Assembly (NCBI GenBank): GCA_964348535.1
Contig: CAYGDB010000015.1
Location: 1 to 14,171, forward strand
Direction: 5' to 3'
DNA from: JBGPJO01 sp964348535
Lineage (GTDB): Bacteria; Patescibacteriota; Minisyncoccia; Phycocordibacterales; JAKFXT01
Length of the DNA: 14,171 bases
Below the pieces are notes generated by a model. The model did no database searches. It saw only the letters and a list, made by a program, of their open reading frames with translations, and had not been told where the DNA came from. Position numbers and translations under genes: made by a program. Shown in pieces: positions 11,905-14,171 of the stretch. Each line of letters begins with the position of its first letter. Position 1 is the first letter of the stretch.

Positions 11905-12108
11905 TCAAGAATTAAGATCGACTTCAGAAACAGCAAAGGCGAACCCGTCGCCACGAAGCCACCTGCGGTCAGGCCTGTCGCCGTACGCGTTGAGCCAGCG
12001 ACCATCGCCGTAACGGTTCGCGTACAGCAAGTGCGGATCGCCGCCGGAGTCGTTGCGGTCTTTGTTTGAATCGCTTTCACCATGTCGCACAAAGTAAAAC
12101 TTTTTCAT
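11905..12108 (-). CDS. Small 67-aa protein with a DGR-target-like C-terminal region
   Basis: It starts 4 nt after the pheT stop, with AGG in GTTAGGTAACAATATG as a partial ribosome binding site, and ends just before a strong terminator, so it looks like a real last gene of the operon. The protein starts MKKFYFVRHGESDSN, which echoes the first strand and RHG motif of histidine phosphatases, but the rest of that about 200-aa fold is absent. The remainder (LLYANRYGDGRWLNAYGDRP then DRRWLRGDGFAFAV) is rich in Asn, Asp, Gly, Arg and Tyr codons of the form NAC/NGC/CGC. That is the pattern left when AAC codons are randomised at A by a diversity-generating retroelement. It is distinctly GC-rich and A-poor compared with pheT. 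I recall similar short proteins from Patescibacteria, but cannot verify this here. Confidence 0.65.
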   Translation of the reverse strand: MKKFYFVRHGESDSNKDRNDSGGDPHLLYANRYGDGRWLNAYGDRPDRRWLRGDGFAFAVSEVDLNS

Positions 12109-12112
12109 ATTG

Positions 12113-14074
12113 TTACCTAACTACCCACCCATCATTGCTATTAAGTAAAGTTGTAACTTTATCCATAATTTTATTTACTTCATCGTCAGAGAGAGTTTTT
12201 TCAAAAGATTGAAAAACAAGGTGGAAAGCGTAAGAAACTTTTCCCTCTTTTTTTCCGCCAGAGGCGGATCCGCCTTTGGCGGAAAATTGGTCAAAAAGAT
12301 TCAAAACAGCAAGTAAATCTCCCGCCTTAGCCCGAATCAGATTTTCAACTTTTTCGGCCATAACATCTTCCGGAGTCCAAACAGCTATATCACGGGCAAT
12401 AAAAGGGTACTTGGAAAAAGGGGCGTAGCGAGTCGGCGTTTTAAATTCCAATTTATCATATTTGGATATCCCCGAAACAGAAAAAGCAGATTTCTCTAGA
12501 TTTTCTATTTCAAGAATAAGATTATTTCCTTCTACAGTTATTTTTTCTTCAAGTCCGCCGACGAATTGAGAGAGTTGCTCCTTAAGCCCGTCAATTATTT
12601 TCTTTGAATTTTTACCGGAGACTCCGATAGCGATATTGGTAAACTCTCCATAGCTTCCAAAAACTTTTCCTATTTCAAAAATCCGAATTTCATCAAGAGA
12701 CAGTAACGGAGTATTTCGCTCGTTCATCAAGAGAGATTCCATTACGCCATCACCAAGCCGTGGACGGAGATTCGGCCTTTCACCTCCGACTTTATTCGAA
12801 ACCGCTCTACCACTTTCCTCCGACCTAAACACCGAAGTGTAGGTTTGAGAAAAACCTAAAGATAAAAGAATAGAGGAAAGTTTCTCAGTCAAATAAAAAC
12901 TTTTGTTAATATCCGCTATTTTATTTGACACTGATAGCTCGGCAGGAATAACCTTTTCATATCCGACCATGCGTGCCACCTCCTCCGCCAAATCTTCAGG
13001 AATTAAAATATCTAAACGCTCAAATGGAACGGAAACCTCGTACTCTTCATTGTTTAAAGAAAAATTAAAACCAAGACGAGTAAAAGCCCCTTCAATTTCA
13101 CCCGATGAAATTGAAGTTCCCAAAATATTATTGATTTGCGAGGCTGAAACCTTAACCTTTTTTTGCTCCGGAAAAACGGAGCGGACATCAACGAATCCAA
13201 TTGATTTTTCAACTTTCTCTTTTCCACTGAGAGATGCATTTTCCAAAATCATGTCTACTGCCAAGCGCATGCCATAGCCTGAAAGCTCAGGCGAAATTAC
13301 CTGCTCAAAACGATGGGAAGCGTCAGTCCGAAGTTTCAAAGCTTGGGAAGTTTTTCTCACCGACACCCCATCAAAGTTTGCCGATTCTATAATAATATTA
13401 TTCGTCTCTTCGGTTATCTCCGCGAGAGTGCCTCCTTTCACTCCGGCAACGGCCAACGCCTTATCAGAATTGCCATCAGCAATAATAAGCATTGAATTTA
13501 ACAGCTCATACTCTTTGCCATCAAGTGTCATCATTTTTTCTCCATTTTTAGCTCTCCTTACCGCGATTGAATATTTCCCATCTTTCCGTAAAAGTTTATC
13601 AGCATCAAAAGCGTGAATAGGCTGCCCGACATTCAACATCACAAAGTTTGTAATATCGACGACATTATTGATTGAACGCTGTCCCACCGCTTCAAGCTTT
13701 TCTTTAAGCCACTTTGGAGATGGTCCAATTTTTATACCCTCCACATGGCAAGCGATGTATCTCGGAGAAAGTTTTTTATCTTCTACTAAAACAGAAACCT
13801 TATCACTTAAAGGCTCAAGTGAAGGTGTCTCGTTTAGCGGATCGCTTGCAACTTTTATATTTAAAATAGCGCCAAGCTCTTTGGCTACTCCGCGATGCGA
13901 AAGGCAATCATGCCCGCGATTGGGAGTTATTTTGACATCTATGATGTCATCATCGCCAACCTTCTCCACCCCGTCCACTTCAAAAGCGTGAAGTGTCAGC
14001 GATTGAACAAGAGTATCGGTGTCGGGCAACTCCGTATCAAAAAACTTTTCCAACCATAGACGTGAAATTTTCAT
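12113..14074 (-). CDS. pheT: Phenylalanine-tRNA ligase beta subunit, short form
   Basis: PheT forms the alpha2-beta2 enzyme with PheS, charging tRNA-Phe; the beta subunit carries editing and tRNA-binding domains. The N terminus (MKISRLWLEKFFDTELPDTD ... FEVDGVEKV) passes directly to DVKITPNRGHDCLSHRGVAKEL. The EMAPII-like OB-fold insertion of about 110 residues found in most bacterial PheT is therefore missing, which explains 653 aa rather than about 800. Later come the B3/B4 editing-type region, the B5 region and a C-terminal FDX-ACB domain (about 560-653, YAPFSKYPFIARDIAVW). An in-frame palindrome adds Gly/Ser/Lys residues within FDX-ACB (about 597-608). It lies 26 nt downstream of pheS. 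The start at 14074 has no Shine-Dalgarno. Confidence 0.95.
   Translation of the reverse strand: MKISRLWLEKFFDTELPDTDTLVQSLTLHAFEVDGVEKVGDDDIIDVKITPNRGHDCLSHRGVAKELGAILNIKVASDPLNETPSLEPLSDKVSVLVEDKKLSPRYIACHVEGIKIGPSPKWLKEKLEAVGQRSINNVVDITNFVMLNVGQPIHAFDADKLLRKDGKYSIAVRRAKNGEKMMTLDGKEYELLNSMLIIADGNSDKALAVAGVKGGTLAEITEETNNIIIESANFDGVSVRKTSQALKLRTDASHRFEQVISPELSGYGMRLAVDMILENASLSGKEKVEKSIGFVDVRSVFPEQKKVKVSASQINNILGTSISSGEIEGAFTRLGFNFSLNNEEYEVSVPFERLDILIPEDLAEEVARMVGYEKVIPAELSVSNKIADINKSFYLTEKLSSILLSLGFSQTYTSVFRSEESGRAVSNKVGGERPNLRPRLGDGVMESLLMNERNTPLLSLDEIRIFEIGKVFGSYGEFTNIAIGVSGKNSKKIIDGLKEQLSQFVGGLEEKITVEGNNLILEIENLEKSAFSVSGISKYDKLEFKTPTRYAPFSKYPFIARDIAVWTPEDVMAEKVENLIRAKAGDLLAVLNLFDQFSAKGGSASGGKKEGKVSYAFHLVFQSFEKTLSDDEVNKIMDKVTTLLNSNDGWVVR
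12251..12286. repeat. 36-bp palindromic repeat in frame within pheT
   Basis: TTTTCCGCCA..AGGCGGATCCGCCT..TGGCGGAAAA is a palindrome with a single non-Watson-Crick position (G12261 opposite T12276). It encodes the low-complexity stretch SAKGGSASGGKK in the FDX-ACB domain. Its GC-rich core stands out in an AT-rich gene. I associate such palindromes with dispersed repeats of Parcubacteria-type genomes, comparable to Rickettsia palindromic elements; this is recollection and not tested here. Confidence 0.75.
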
Positions 14075-14100
14075 TGTTTTTTAAATTTTTGAAAAACAAG

Positions 14101-14171
14101 CTAAAACTGGTTTATGAAACGCAAATCAGCCGAGTGCATCAATCTTATGTCGTCAATTCCGGAGCGAAGCA
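14101..14171 (-). CDS. pheS: Phenylalanine-tRNA ligase alpha subunit, C-terminal end (partial)
   Basis: The last 23 codons end in GIDDIRLMHSADLRFINQF and a TAG at 14101. This matches the PheS C-terminal pattern (GI-DIR-...-DLRFL-QF), and the following gene is pheT, as in the usual pheST operon. PheS holds the aminoacylation site. The rest lies beyond the window. Confidence 0.88.
   Translation of the reverse strand, partial: LRSGIDDIRLMHSADLRFINQF

Noticed and set aside
11905..12108. Histidine phosphatase (phosphoglycerate mutase family) based on FVRHGES
   Set aside because: Only the first motif is present; the remaining residues do not fit the fold and the protein is about a third of the family length.

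Overview
The window looks like a piece of a small-genome bacterium of the Patescibacteria/CPR type, probably Parcubacteria-like. The housekeeping genes (parB, prx, miaA, gyrB, pheS, pheT) are AT-rich. Most have no clear Shine-Dalgarno sequence. PheT is short and lacks the usual N-terminal OB-fold insertion. A GC-rich palindrome of a kind I associate with Parcubacteria genomes sits in frame inside pheT. The lineage call is an inference from these traits.

Host layout: the 5' part of parB lies on the minus strand (1-346), followed by tRNA-Leu(CAA) on the plus strand (526-607). After the insertion described next come a Prx5-type peroxiredoxin (minus, 7693-8241), miaA (plus, 8318-9220), a 121-aa hypothetical downstream of gyrB (both minus), and a minus-strand pheS-pheT-67-aa ORF operon. 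MiaA modifies A37 of tRNAs such as the tRNA-Leu(CAA) encoded here.

Between tRNA-Leu and the peroxiredoxin there are two layers of insertion. First, the 3' end of the tRNA (23 bp, T-loop to CC) is repeated at least three times with a 144-bp period. Each period carries about 121 bp of hairpin-rich, non-coding DNA, and a 100-N gap interrupts the array. Second, a GC-rich segment of about 6.7 kb (1018-7686) is bracketed by a 79-bp direct repeat (939-1017 and 7687-7765). This repeat is the 3' end of the peroxiredoxin gene, and its two mismatches are both synonymous. This is the signature of an integrative element that replaces the end of its target gene. No integrase is visible inside it.

The 6.7-kb element appears RNA-centred. 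It has a near-perfect sigma70 promoter, a leader ending in a strong terminator, about 0.6 kb of ORF-free structured sequence, and a convincing type III hammerhead ribozyme (1942-1990) 61 nt before the first gene. Three unrecognised genes follow (186, 128 and 410 aa). A second, weaker hammerhead candidate (4569-4645) lies 58 nt before an 862-aa DEAH-box RNA helicase of the HrpA/HrpB type. At the far end is a candidate structured RNA of about 180 nt (7416-7596), whose pyrimidine stretch is perfectly complementary to an 11-nt purine motif present three times in the 5' region. The element's protein genes use strong Shine-Dalgarno sequences, unlike the host genes. Ribozymes, large structured RNA, a possible trans-pairing RNA and an RNA helicase in one gene-end-integrating element form the most novel part of the window.

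A separate point of interest is the 67-aa ORF at the end of the pheT operon. It resembles a diversified (DGR-type) variable region, although no reverse transcriptase is in view.
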